A stretch of 64,000 nucleotides of DNA from Prostheceraeus crozeri (taxonomy: Eukaryota > Platyhelminthes > Polycladida > Euryleptidae). The notes under the pieces were generated by a model, which saw only the letters and a list, made by a program, of their open reading frames with translations, had not been told where the DNA came from and did no database searches. The stretch's first letter is position 1, and every line of letters starts with the position of its first letter. The DNA lies in the NCBI GenBank assembly GCA_907163375.1, contig CAJQUW010001819.1, forward strand, positions 310,001 to 374,000, written 5' to 3'. Below, piece after piece: positions 49,023 to 60,282 of the stretch. Made by a program: the position numbers and the translations under genes.

Positions 49023-49336
49023 GGCCACATCCCCAATGGAAGGAATGGTTTTCTGATCTCGGTGTTCCAAAACGAACAGAGCCTCGTGAGCGACAGGAAT
49101 ACCGTATCTTCAAAGAAGGTGAACGACAACGACTTCTTGACTTAGAACGACAGAAGAAAGAAGAAGAAGCACGAAGATTGGCGCTTGAAGATCGACTACG
49201 ATCGAATGAACTTCAAAGAAGAACGGAGATCATGTCTGAAAAAGAGAGGAATGAGAAGGAAAGACAAAAATTAGAAGATGAGCTAGCAAAAGAAAGGCAG
49301 AGACGAGTTGACCAAGAACTACGGAGTCAGGCAGAG
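49023..49336 (+). CDS. Exon 6 of host gene: charged coiled coil
   Basis: Acceptor tatattcctttag|GGCC, donor GCAGAG|gtgagt. It enters in phase 1 and leaves in phase 0, open for 104 codons. It begins with GPHPQWKEWFSDLGVPKRTE and then becomes almost entirely Glu/Lys/Arg/Gln, for example EGERQRLLDLERQKKEEEA and EKERQKLEDELAKERQRR. Hydrophobic residues are spaced as in heptads with no Pro, a long coiled coil or single alpha helix. This is the strongest coding signal of the gene after exon 2. The coiled coil continues into the next exon. Confidence 0.85.
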
Positions 49337-49473
49337 GTGAGTCAACGGAATGTGCTTATCAGATTCGCTTGTTTGTGAATCACTGATAAGGAATCCGTGC
49401 GATGGGATTGGAAATTAGGAGTTGTACAGTATGTATTCATTTGCATATTGATATGTTTATTTTGGAAGTATTA

Positions 49474-49655
49474 GTCTGGCAGCCAGAAAGAGGCCAAAGA
49501 TGAGACTTTCACACAATGATGCACAGCTTTGGGCTACCTCGAATCTGCGCGCATGCAAATTCTACCCGTTTCCTTTTCTCGTCTGACAGAATAAAATAAA
49601 GGCTTGTAAATCCAATGGCCAGCAGCCTGAGGTTTTCTGTGAAAATGAGAATTTG
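49474..49655 (+). mobile_element. Solo arm of the mariner-like MITE family
   Basis: Begins after TA with gtctggcagccagaaagag and continues gatgagactttcacacaatg, then cttgtaaatccaatgg, matching one arm of 41520-42240 with many substitutions. The second arm is absent. Confidence 0.8.
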
Positions 49656-49659
49656 TACA

Positions 49660-50895
49660 TTATCTATTGACTATGTAGAAAGCATTAGCCTAACTCAAGA
49701 GCTAAGTGTCATTATCATACTTATGTGACGATGTACATAGAACTATAAGGTGCGCTTCACTGAAAGCAAGCCACCACATTTCGAGCTGTGGCAGTAATTT
49801 GAGTACTATACCTTTTTTAAGCTACCTTCAAGTGCTGATGGTTTGGATAGGGAATCAAAAGAAACTATGATCATTAAGTTGTTCCATCCAACACTCAATT
49901 GTGCTATATCTGTAGTGTAGAATGATTTTGATGTCTTTAGACCGATGCACCGATGAGTAGGACAAAATGGAACTTCTTGGGCCGCCGAGGAATGTAATTC
50001 AAATTGCTCCAGTCTTTAGACATCTTTCTTCTACTCTACAGCTCTAGAAATAGCACTTTGCAATCTTTCATGATTATTCTTCATCTCTCCTCACCCCGTG
50101 ACCTAGTCATTTCATTCGCGTTACCACTAACTAGTCTTTCAACTCCACAATAAGCGCTTCTGATATCTTTAGTTCTCACTAGGTCATGGTTTGTCAACAG
50201 GGCACCCACAACTTCTGCGCGTTCAGCAAATTTTTGAATGCTGCGCCTATTCTGAAAGGACTGTCATAATAGAAGAATACATTCAAATGTACTGAGTCAC
50301 AGATGACTGCACCTGTACGCACATGGTGATGAGAATCGCCTAGATAGAGAAAGTAGCTCATCTGTGGTTTCATCAAAATAGATGCGGTCTTTAATTGGCA
50401 CGTGTAATTTGCGAGGATGAAATGCGCTCGTATGAAGCCCATAAATGGTTTACAATCGAGGTAGTTGAGTCGCCAATATTTCATCCAGGTTTTCTTGACA
50501 TCTCTTTAAATTCTTCGATATTTTTGTTTCGCTTACGATTAGGGTTTCCTACTTTCTCAAATTGCAGTGCATTCATGCTACCAAAGGTTGCCTAACCACA
50601 TGAACTCCGATGTGGTAGAGTCCTAAGATTCGTTCAAATCTACATTAAAATGACAGGGATTGGCGGTAGGGGTATTCGTAAAACCAGGAATTTGTAAAAC
50701 ACACTCGTCTGTACCTACAACACTACAGCATTTTCATTGAATGGACAAATGAGCGAAGACGCAAGCAAAGTTGTGGTTCTGTTTCGCCAGCCACTGGTCT
50801 GAAGCCACATTGACGGGCGATTGTTTGTTTCATAACTATAAGCGAATTTTATCATTTTGTCAAGTTTTCAAATATAATTTTTAATTCACAGTTTA
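49660..50895. other. Intron stretch with one protein-like minus-strand frame
   Basis: The frame at 50194-50484 (minus, 96 codons) includes MKYWRLNYLDCKPFMGF and SHHHVRTGAVICDSVHLNVF, then FYYDSPFRIGAAFKNLL. It has aromatic and Cys/His content unlike random AT-rich sequence, and three stops follow closely on its 3' side. I do not recognise it; perhaps a decayed coding piece. Confidence 0.35.
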
Positions 50896-50900
50896 GTTAC

Positions 50901-51150
50901 CGGCGATGTGGCCTAGTGGTAGAGTGTTCGCTCTGCGCCCGGGAGACTTTGGCTCAAACCGTGGTCATGTCAAACCTAAGACTTTTAAAATAGGTACACT
51001 CTGCATTCTTGCGAGCACAAAACATTCAGCACAAATGAATGAGAGTGGGATAGATCTCAACTCGGCCACATGGAAGAAAGGCTCCATACCTAATGTGCTT
51101 CCGAGTATAAACGAGGTTCATTTATTTTTAATTTCACTTAATTTGGTTAT
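50901..51150 (+). mobile_element. tRNA-derived SINE, family A, best copy
   Basis: The tRNA-like head has box A tggcctagtggt (50909-50920) and a weaker box B (ggctcaaacc, about 50950). The body includes ataggtacactctgcattct, aactcggccacatggaagaa and ctaatgtgcttccgagtata, and ends aacgaggttcatttattttt. Same family at 3462-3692 (minus) and 7880-8000. Confidence 0.82.
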
Positions 51151-51154
51151 ATAG

Positions 51155-52090
51155 TAATTCATATTTTAATTAATTATATCATCTTTGGGCTTTGCATGTG
51201 TTACTTTTCATTTGTGTGAATTCACGACTCCTCATTATAGGGAACACTAGTCGACAACATTAATGTCGAACTGGTATGTGTATATACGTGAATGCAGGTT
51301 TATGTATTGTACATATTGATAATGGGTTTCTAAACAACTTCAATGTAAATCTTTTGTAACGAAAGTTCAAACGATTTTTTCATGGTTTTCATTCGTGACA
51401 GTCTTAATAACGAACATCGAATTTTTCAGACTGAGAGCTTAAGGTGCAATCAGATATGAATGAATTGTACCCAAATTTTAATGGCATTTTTGATGGAACA
51501 CAATTCTATGCTCTGCCTTGACTGCACATTAGAGTCATTCATTTCTTTCTTGACAGTTATTTATCCCATGGAGGGTGGTTGTTTTCCCAACCACTAAAAA
51601 ATTAATATCAAATTTAAGCACATCAAAATTTTTCGGAAATTTGGTTATGACGTGATCTCAACCGTGCTTGAGTACCGGCAACTACATGTATACCTGAACT
51701 TAACTTTGCTGACAAATTAATGCTAAAGCAATTGAGTACAGCAGTTTATAACCACCAGCGATGTCGGCGAAGTCTCCTCCTTATCGGAGTTACATTATTG
51801 GCAATCAAGGAAATCTACTTTTTCAATATGTTCATTGTGAATGCGGCTCCCCATAACTAGAGAGAACTTACTTTAGAGCTCATCGCTAAATCGTGCTGCT
51901 CAAAAATTTTATCATTAAAGATAAATGAGACATTCGATATTCTAAGTAATTGCTTCGAAATTTCTCCTGAGAATGGATAGCTCTTTCAGCTATAAGCTTA
52001 GAAGTGTTATTGACAGTTCTTTCAAGGAGATTTAAGGAATATGCTACTAACATCTGAATAAGAGGCAATATTTGCCAGATTGGGCCACGA
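51155..52090. other. Intron stretch
   Basis: AT-rich, nothing recognised. Confidence 0.4.
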
Positions 52091-52342
52091 GACATTATTT
52101 ATCCAGTATTGGTTCTTCATTATAACTTTGACTCGTCTACAAGCTGTAGGAAGTAATAAAACCGAATTGCTATGTAATGATCCTATTTAATTTTTGCAAC
52201 AAAAAATTATTTTTTCGGCTCGCACGCCCTTATCAATGTTATAACACATCTGGATATAAATGAATATATACAGATGAATACAAATTTCAAAAATTATAAG
52301 TAGGTCTATTACTATACCGTAGTATGATTCCATAGGAATCTG

Positions 52343-52385
52343 AGTGGCGGCACTGCACTATGAAACATAGCACAGTGCCGCCAAA
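52343..52385. repeat. Hairpin in Penelope-like terminal region
   Basis: tggcggcactgcactatg and catagcacagtgccgcca form a nearly perfect stem around a tiny loop. The mirrored copy is at about 55145-55185. Penelope-like terminal repeats often hold ribozyme hairpins, but the conserved hammerhead core is not visible here. Confidence 0.8.
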
Positions 52386-52475
52386 GGACCCTAATCAAGT
52401 GCTGTGTATCTATAACTGATAGTTAGATATCATGTATATTGATACATGAGGAGGAATCAATTTGGGAGGAGGAAA

Positions 52476-52930
52476 TTAATCATTGTTGCTCTTCTTCGGT
52501 CTTGATTTATTTTGATGGCCAAACTCTACTTTCCGGTTCAGTTGCGGCTTTTCTAGGTCAATGATGGTCACTTCACTTGCCTGACGTAATGTGGCATCCT
52601 TTGGGAATCGTGCTCGCACTTCAATATTCCAAAGCACATCTTGCTCTTCATGTTTTTCCTTTTGATGTTGGTATAGAATAGATGTTTTGCTTTTGTTTTT
52701 CAGCAACATAAGGTGTTCTTCATTCTTTCTTGTAAACTACGAGCAGTCTCTCCGATGTAGGTATATTGACATACATTGCATTTCAACTGATATACGCAAT
52801 CACGGACTTGGCATATTTTATTTCGGCTGTAAGGGTAGACACAACAACTTGGATTTTTGCATGTTGAAGAAGTGAATGGATTGGATTTGGTAAGTAACTT
52901 TTTCATTGAAGTTCCAGAGCGTTCAACAGT
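52476..52930 (-). pseudogene. Penelope-like GIY-YIG endonuclease fragment, left copy
   Basis: Minus-strand reading: VERSGTSMKKLLTKSNPF linker, Cys pairs CKNPSCC and CQVRDC, then the GIY-YIG-like start CVYQLKCNVCQYTYIGETAR with SLQERM. After a one-base frame change near 52710 come LLKNKSKTSILYQHQ, EKHEEQDVLWNIEVRARF and a basic end. These are the linker and endonuclease of Penelope-like retroelements. The reverse transcriptase upstream is missing. The same frame change is present in the right copy. Confidence 0.88.
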
Positions 52931-53257
52931 TGATTGAGTATATCAGTTGAAATGCAATGTATGTCAATATACCTACATCGGAGAGACTGCTCGTAGTTTA
53001 CAAGAAAGAATGAAGAACACCTTATGTTGCTGAAGAACAAAAGCAAAACATCTATTCTATACCAACATCAAAAGGAAAAACATGAAGAGCAAGATGTGTT
53101 TTGGAATATTGAAGTGCGAGCACGATGCCCAAAGGATACCACACTACGTCAGGCAAGTGAAGCGACCATCATTGACTTAGAAAAGCCGCAACTGAACCGG
53201 AAAGTAGAGTTTGGCCATCAAAATAAATCAAGACCGAAGAAGAGCAACAATGATTAA
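52931..53257 (+). pseudogene. Penelope-like GIY-YIG endonuclease fragment, right copy
   Basis: Plus-strand mirror of the left copy, beginning inside the GIY-YIG motif (QLKCNVCQYTYIGETARSLQ). It carries the identical frameshift and then a 77-codon frame differing from the left at four residues (Leu/Phe, Phe/Cys, Ala/Thr, Val/Ala). The Cys-rich linker is absent here. Confidence 0.88.
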
Positions 53258-53333
53258 TTTCCTCCTTCTCCCAAATTGCTTCCTCCTCATGCATTAATAT
53301 TATATAATTGATTCCTCTCACGTTCTAAAGCTG

Positions 53334-54404
53334 ATGATCGAGGATAAATGGGTGGCTTACCGAGCCGGTAATTGGCCAGTTTACAACCACTTGAAAGAGA
53401 AAATAAAATTGGAAGTTTTGAAAGCCAAGAGATGCTGGAGCAACAAAATTCTAATGAGGGATAAGAATATCTGGAACGTTGTGCGGGAAATTAAAGGGGA
53501 AAGGAAGAACTTTCGATATCCTGATACTGGACCCGACGGTGACTGTTTCGTCTCTGAATTATCTAAAATTTTTGAATCGTGCTTTAATCATGAACCTGAT
53601 GTTGATTTGGAAGTGCTTTCAGATGACTCGTGGGAAGCGCACATAGACTCGTTACTTGTTCATCGACATCTCTCAACATTAAGAATGCAGCAAGCAATGG
53701 GTTACGATGGTGTAAGTGCTTTTCTACTGCGTGAAAGTTCAGATGCAATATGTGATCCTTTAGCTCATATCTATCAGACCTCTATCAGGACACGGACATT
53801 TCCCACATATTGGAAAAATGCTTACATAAAGCCTATTCCAAAATGCCGGAGCCCTTCAATTTTTGATTATCGTCCAATTTCTCTGTTACCGATTGTTTCA
53901 AAACTTTTTGAGCGAATCGTCCTTTCATGCATGAAACACAATTTTGTCAAATCATTTGGCGTTGGTCAACATGCGTTTAGACCTTTAGGGTCTACCACAA
54001 GTGCGCTAATTGACATTCACAATAGCGTTACGAATTTTATGAAGAATCCTGACAATATGTGTGTCAGACTAACGTGCCTGGATTTTTCGAAAGCTTTCGA
54101 TAGGATTCATCATAATCGTTTGTTGAATGTCCTCCTTGTGCAGAATTATAGTAGAGGATTTATTTTGTGGCTGTGTTCTTATTTATCTGATCGAATGCAA
54201 CGTGTATGTGTTAATGAAAGTATTGGGCCCTTAATAAATGCAACGTCCGGGGTGCCTCAAGGGTCTGTACTTGGGCCTTATTTATTTGCTATGTTTGCAT
54301 CTACCTTGTCTGTGTGCTCAAATAGCGGTCAACTTATAAAGTATGCCGATGATTTTACCCTTGTTGAGTCCTGCACAAATGTTGAGCCCAATCCATCGCA
54401 TTGA
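53334..54404 (+). pseudogene. LINE reverse transcriptase fragment
   Basis: 356 codons. RT motifs in order: MQQAMGYDGVSAFLLR, YWKNAYIKPIPK, DYRPISLLPIVSKLFERIV, GQHAFRPLGSTTSALIDI, LDFSKAFDRIHHNRLL (first Asp), SGVPQGSVLGPYLFAMF and LIKYADDFTLVE (Asp pair). It stops shortly after YADD. The expected segment of several tens of residues (NxxKT region) before the thumb is missing, an internal deletion. Confidence 0.93.
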
Positions 54405-54877
54405 TTGATCAAAATCGCAAAAAGAATACCACTGTGTTGCCATATGATGGTATAGAATTGACATGTAAAATTAATATTCTTGGTGTGACTTTAACAGACA
54501 ATTTGAAATGGAACATTCATTTTGAAAACATTATATTGTCAGTCAATCGTCGTCTACATGTGATGCGAACATTGAAGCCCTATGTCTGTAAAGCAAAATT
54601 GTTTGAAGTTTTTCTTAGCTGTGTTGTCTCTCTACTTATGTACGCCACTCCGCTTTTTTGTAGATTGTCATCAGAGATAAGTAATGAGATAAATAAATTT
54701 CGGAGGCGAGCGCATCGCATCATCTGTAATGAAGATTGTAAATGCCACATTATTCCTGATTTTGACAACATGCGCAAAGATCTAATTTGTAAATTTTTAT
54801 TTAAGTGTCAGTCACCTGCTCACCCACTCCATGCTTTTGTGCCTTTCCGAATGACTCATTCTGCAAATTTCGTTTGA
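54401..54877 (+). pseudogene. LINE thumb and C-terminal region
   Basis: Continues the previous fragment in another frame: CKINILGVTLTDNLKWNIHF, SVNRRLHVMRTLKPYV, LLMYATPLFCRLSSEISNEI and a Cys/His tail (IICNEDCKCHI). Normal end of the LINE protein; the 3' UTR follows to the TTAC tail. Confidence 0.9.
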
Positions 54878-55425
54878 ATCCGTGTTTGACATCACGCCGA
54901 CAAAACTCTTTCTTCATATGGTCATGCATGCTGGCGAACAGTGAAACAAGCTTGTAAATAGTGTTTTCCTTTCTGAGATTTTTGCTTCAACAAACGGTTT
55001 TCTATTTCATTATACTTATTGTTGTGAATTTACTTTTGTATAAATGATTGTCATTCTCTTACAATAAACACATTACTTACTTACTTACTTTACATGATAT
55101 CTAACTATCAGTTATAGATACACAGCATTTGATTAGGGTCCTTTGGCGGCACTGTGCTATGTTTCATAGTGCAGTGCCGCTACTCAGATTTTTATGGAAT
55201 CATACTACGGTAGAGTAATAGACCTACCTATAATTTTTGAATGTATTCATCTGTATATATTCATTTATATCCAGATGTGTTATAACATTGGTAAGGGTGT
55301 GTGAGCCGAAAAAAATGTTTTTTGTTATAAAAATTAAGTAAGATCATTACATCGCAATTCGGTTTTATTACTTCCTACAGCATGTAAACGAGTCAAAGTT
55401 ATAATGAAGAACCAATACTACTAAC

Positions 55426-56635
55426 ATCGGATCTATAAAACTTCATGTGGATTTTCAGCAGTTTCCTTTTATTTCGAAGCTATCTTCCACGAGAAATTTT
55501 CATGGCCAAGTTTTTAATAATCGTTTTTGAAAGTCCAATAGTCTTTGATGTTTTCATTCTCAATGGGACGAGGCAAAAGCTGACTGATGATCTGCTAGTG
55601 TTCGATGAACGTGAAATGCTCACGTCAAGTTAGAAGGTGTCTCACTCATCAGTTGAAGTTCTGCTTTGTGTAATTTCCTGATACAGGAAACTTCCTCTGC
55701 AGTGAAATAAAAGTCTTTCTGCGTAGGAGTATCAAAGTTAATTAAGCAAATGGAATAAAGGAAATTACATCGCGTTTATGCTAAATTGGTAATGAAATCG
55801 TATTATCAACTTGTCCGCAATCACTTAAATTTAAATTTAGATCTCCGAAGAATATTGGGTGACGTGATGGAAATTGATTAACGCTTACGAATGCACGCAA
55901 AGCATTAAGACCACGCCAGGATAAGTGAATACAAAGATTTTTTGGCAACCTCGGCCATTCAACTTAGCTGTCTTTCCACAGATGTCAATTGTAGAAAGTA
56001 AAACGTCAGGAGAAAGGAAAGGGAAAATCAAAACTAGTATTTTATTTGCAATGTATTCCAATGACGAGAACCTGGTCAAAATTACATTATATGATGTACA
56101 GTTTGATCAATGCATTAAAAATCAAATCTTACCAAAGAAGTAAAATTCGAAAATATCATTAAAATCGCTTGCAATTATACGATATATTTAAGTACGGCCA
56201 AGAATACTGGATATTCATAAAACCTAGACCAGGATAGAAACAAGTTTCCAGCAAAAGAAACTTTCCTTTCGTAAACATTTTCCATGAAACAAATTATACC
56301 AATCCACTGCTTAGTAGACAGTTTCCATAAACAACGATCATGTTGTCTTTACGGAAAAAAAGTAAGGCCAAAAGTAAGTTCTCACGTATACAATTTCCTA
56401 GTATATCATAGGCTTGATTTTAGACATTCGTTTATACTACCGTGCGTCGATACATCGTCCCGCGCGGATGGGATCGCAAGGCCCTGTAATGATAATGCTC
56501 TGAGAGCCTATGTATGTAATATTCACTAATATGAAGTCGCATATGAGAAATCGTCGAGTACCAGCAAATTTGATCTTGAGCCGCGGTGTCTAGGTCAAAC
56601 AGACATTGATTTTCTGTATAAGTACGCTGTACAAT
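55426..56635. other. Intron stretch
   Basis: AT-rich; no family recognised. Confidence 0.4.
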
Positions 56636-56639
56636 ACTG

Positions 56640-56775
56640 ATGAGTCCTCTGGTCCTTTTCCCTTTCTTTTCAAGTGTAAATTTGTGTAAATGTAAACTTG
56701 ACACCCACCTGTATATATTCATGTTGTGATTGATGAAATGGGAATAAATCTATTTTCTATTCTATTCTATACAGA
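56640..56775 (+). mobile_element. Retroposon 3' end with TATTC-type tail
   Basis: ggaataaatctattttctattctattctat (56740-56769, broken here in reading as ggaataaatc + tattttctat + tctattctat) looks like the tail of a CR1/Jockey-like LINE. No coding part identified. Confidence 0.45.
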
Positions 56776-56879
56776 GTAAACGATAACTAAGGAAAACATT
56801 CTTACCTGAGTTTGTCACTTCAGGAAAATGGTTCAAGAATCTTGTTTATCCTCTGCCATATTGAGTTCACTGGACTCTG

Positions 56880-58150
56880 CTTTAACCTACACATCCGCAC
56901 ATCTCAGTGCAAGGAATGTTGTTGGTGGGACAAGTCCATCTCCCTTTCTTACATCCACACCTCAAGAGTGTCATTAGTGCCTCAGGGGTTGGAGGATTCA
57001 GGCATCGAATTGGAACATACGTGTTCTCATCTGGCACCAGTTGCCAACCATATCCAACCGATGATGGAAGAGACGGGTGGCTTTCTATAGCCATTTTCCA
57101 TATACCATTACAATGTAATGTGTTCGCCAAACATGCAGGTTTAGCAAACAGTTGTAGGTGGAAGACTGTCTCCTTCAGCAGGACGGTTGGAAAGCAACCT
57201 CACCGTTGTGTAAAATTCAAACTTGCACAACAGACAAGCAAGGCGCTCCAACTCAGAATGCACTTGTGGTGACGGATCTGCGAGTTCCAAAGAATCCAGA
57301 GCCTCCTTCATCTTACTGTCACTCGTCAAGAACACCTTGAAGCACCAGTCTTTGCACATATCATCAACCGGATACGTCACTTCCCGTGAAAGCATGGAAC
57401 CCGAGTATGACAGCTGCACGTTTCTCTCCGAGTTTGTCATGAAGAGGTTCGACTAGAAAGCCTCTCCGAAACGTTCCCTTGTCATTAATTAACCTCGTAT
57501 CTGGTGGCAGCTCGTGATATTTGTGAATGAGCAGAAGGAAGACATCTGTGTCGGATCAATCAATGGTAACTTCTGCATCTTTGTTGACAGCATGAGCATG
57601 TAGGATCAAGAGAGTATTGACCTCTTCGTGATTGTGTGTAAGTAGACTCCATGGAACTTCTGCGTTGCCCAGGGTACTTGTTCCTGCTGTCACCATGAAC
57701 TTTTTCAACTTATTTAGATTAGCTTCACTGTAATCTAGACACTTCATTGCTAAGTAATCTGTGAGTTCTGCTTTTGCTTTTATGTTGGACAGGAAATCTT
57801 TCAGAGGGATTTTCTAGATCAGGGTGATATCCCTGACATGATAGTATTTCGACTTTCCTTTTGTCTTCTTTTGACGCATTTTTGCTTTCAGAGAATTATC
57901 GATATATCGGTCACGAACCAACCTCACTTCATGGTAGCACACTGCAATATTTTCGAGTAGTTCGATAAATGATGGCGCAAAGTCACTGCAGGTTTTTATT
58001 TGTTCTTTTTTGGAGATCCTGTTTACAAGAGCCATACCATCAATGATGATCACTGCCCTATGACAAGTTGTTACTTCTTTTTCTGAGAGAACTCTTGATC
58101 TTATTCTTATGCACTTATTTTTGTCGATTCGAAAGAATTCCTGCAAATGT
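56880..58150 (-). pseudogene. FEN/PIN-like nuclease family pseudogene with Cys-cluster tail
   Basis: Minus-strand order: N-terminal HRAVIIIDGMALVNRISK (58030-58060; acidic residue of a PIN/FEN-like core), a helical stretch with LVRDRYIDNSLK, then WSLLTHNHEEVNTLLILHAH (about 57600-57660), TID*SDTDVFLLLIHKYHEL (57480-57550) and VILGFHAFTGSDVSG (about 57370-57410). A C-terminal block ends in LMTLLRCGCKKGRWTCPTNN, IPCTEMCGC (56885-56960). Paired acidic motifs (HEE, SDTDV, TGSD) are those of a widespread, poorly named metazoan protein family often repeated in invertebrate genomes. An in-frame stop interrupts TID/SDTDV, and at least three frame changes follow, so it is inactive. Family placement is from memory of motifs. 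Confidence 0.75.
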
Positions 58151-58287
58151 TGTCGGAAAGGAACATTATGTTCAATTGATGTGTCATTTTCCTACCCCAT
58201 AGGCTGTATTGCTGCATCATTGGAAGTAATGGAGTCATCCTCATGAAGTTCTTCATGATCCTTTAGATGCTCGAGGTGATGAAGGAT

Positions 58288-58720
58288 TCGACCTCCTATT
58301 CGTGAATAATACACACCTAAGCTGTCAGAGCATTATTTCAATTATTACAACGATTTTTTTCAAAACATGCTATTGAGAATTTCAGAAAATCAATGTCTGG
58401 TTGACCTTGACCCCGTGGCTCAGGGTCAAATTTGTTGGTGCCATTTGACTCCCCGCATGCGACTTCCAATTGGTGAATAATACATACCTAGGCTCTCAGA
58501 GCATTGTTTCAAAAGTTATGTGGCTTTTTTTGAATTATTATCTTTTAAATTTGAAAATGAATGTGTGGTTTTCCTTGACCCCGTGATCCAAGGTCAAATT
58601 AGATGGTACCAAACGATTCCTCATACCTGACTTCCTATTTGTGCGTAATACATACTTAAGCTCTCCGAGCAATATTTCATGAGTTATATTGCTTTTTATA
58701 AAGTTTTTCATTTGAAATTT
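58288..58720. repeat. Tandem repeat, about 174-bp unit, 2.5 copies
   Basis: Three diverged units, each with cctatt(c/t)gtgaataatac, (c/t)taagct(c/g)tc(a/c)gagca and, in the first two, ttgaccttgaccccgtg followed by ggtcaaat. Divergence indicates an old duplication. No coding. Confidence 0.85.
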
Positions 58721-58724
58721 GAAT

Positions 58725-60280
58725 CGGCCGCCAATGTACTAAGATGGCCGATAAAAAATTCAACCCTTTTTTCTTATTCAGTATCATATTTTGACCCAGA
58801 ATCCGATTCTAAATCAATTTTAACAGACGAAAAAAAGTGAAACGTGGTCTTTGTGACAAATCAGCCTGCACTAGTAGGCCTAATTATCAATCTACACCGG
58901 ATTTTACAGCAGCTTCAAGTTTGTCATTCAGATATTCGAATTAACTGAAATTCTGATCGCACTGTATCAGAGCCATCATTGTTTGTGGGACGTACCGAAC
59001 GGGATAAACTTAGGAGGAGCTACACGACCACAGACTTGTCTTTCAGACAATCTCAAGTGCACTGAACAGGATGTTGAATAAATACAGCACAAGCTTCATA
59101 CCCTGCGAAACCAGTTCAATGAAGATCAAAGGAAAATAAAAGTACGTACAAATAGAAAGTACGAATCGCGGTTGCCATGCTTTTCTGCGCTGAAATTCAT
59201 AGAAAATGGAGTGTTGCGGCGACTGTTCTACTTCCCGACCACTGATCAAATATGTGATAGTCAGCTCTCAAATGTGACCATACTTTGAAGCTGTATAGCA
59301 CAATTATGAAACAAAAATGCAAACAATCTTAAAATTATTTGCTGATGGACGATAGTTGTGTGGTCGGGTTCTGAGAGCAGGTCTCAACCAGGTCACTTCT
59401 ACCTGCACCGGTAATGTTAGGAGTGGCTTGTGAGAATGAAGGATTTGTCTCAGCTATCAGCTCTCAGGTATGACCGGGTTCTATCAGCTATCAAGATGAA
59501 CGGATGTCATCTATCAGCTATCAGCTCTCAGGTGTGAACATAGCTTGAAGATCATCACAGAGATAGATTCATTTGCGTGTGGGTTAGTCCATAGCGGACA
59601 TAATCCTATCCCAGCCATGTATGTAATGGTGGCAAGCGATAGAAATTGGCATAGATATTCGTCTCTCTTTGGCTTATGTGATTGGCTAAGCGGAATTTTT
59701 CAATCAGTGTAATTGGCCAAATTTCGAATCATTTTCAATGATAATGATGAAATTATGGTCTTAACACATTCATCCATTGCCCAGATTAATACAGAACAAA
59801 ATGTACTTTGAACAAAGCACTATTAGTCCATTGACTACTTTTCATTATATTCTTTGTGAAGATACTTGTACTAACTGTGAATGATAACATAAAGCAGAAC
59901 TCTCAAAACTCCATAAATCTGACTTTGCCTCCTCAAAACTCCTATTTATTTTCATTCATAACTTGAAAAACAAAAAACTGAACAGTTTTCTGAGCAGTAA
60001 TTCGTCACTTCAGAATTAAAATTCGAAACCAATCAATGATACATCTCTTTAGGAAAATACCGGTAATAAGAGCAGGTAATCACATGCATGAAGAGTTTGA
60101 ACCCCGAGGAAGTTCCGGAGGTCGGCAAGCAGGACTTTTGGAATTCACAACGCCGTTTAACCCGAAATGGGGGGGGCATTGACGTTTAAGTTTCATGCAT
60201 GAATTTGCCGTGACTATCATGATGATTATGCATCACACTATTTATTCCAAGTGGCACCATTTATATATAAAAGAACTTAC
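58725..60280. other. Intron stretch with short TCAGCTCTCA repeats
   Basis: Motif tatcagctatcagctctcag with ggtgtgaac occurs around 59450-59545, with a related tagtcagctctcaaatgtga at 59258-59277. The two copies with following tttgaag/cttgaag may mark ends of a roughly 290-bp element. Otherwise nothing recognised up to the SINE scrap at 60100-60195. Confidence 0.4.
60100..60195 (+). mobile_element. SINE family C scrap
   Basis: Ends aatggggggggcattgacgt, like the 3' end of the fragment at 19258-19436 (gggggggattagtgacgtta). Only the 3' part is recognisable. Confidence 0.4.
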
Positions 60281-60282
60281 CC

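Larger units (their letters stand above)
53301..55090 (+). mobile_element. Jockey/CR1-like LINE inserted into the palindrome
   Basis: It interrupts the right arm: the left arm is continuous over the same point (atcaatat|acatgata). It is 5'-truncated, encodes a reverse transcriptase and ends in a short (TTAC)n run (55065-55090), a tail type of such LINEs. It is younger than the inverted duplication. Confidence 0.88.
52105..55419. mobile_element. Inverted duplication of a Penelope-like element
   Basis: Left arm 52105-52802 and right arm 52931-53300 plus 55091-55419 are reverse complements. The left arm holds a minus-strand and the right arm a plus-strand copy of the same 5'-truncated Penelope-like element: GIY-YIG endonuclease end, then a roughly 330-bp terminal region with a strong hairpin. 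Only the left copy extends across the central 128 bp (52803-52930). The right terminal region is separated from its coding end by an unrelated LINE at 53301-55090. Few amino-acid differences between arms show a single duplication event. Confidence 0.9.

Noticed and set aside
56630..56665. ctgatgagtcctctggtcc as hammerhead ribozyme
   Set aside because: The downstream stem and gaaa box are missing; it is part of a retroposon 3' region.
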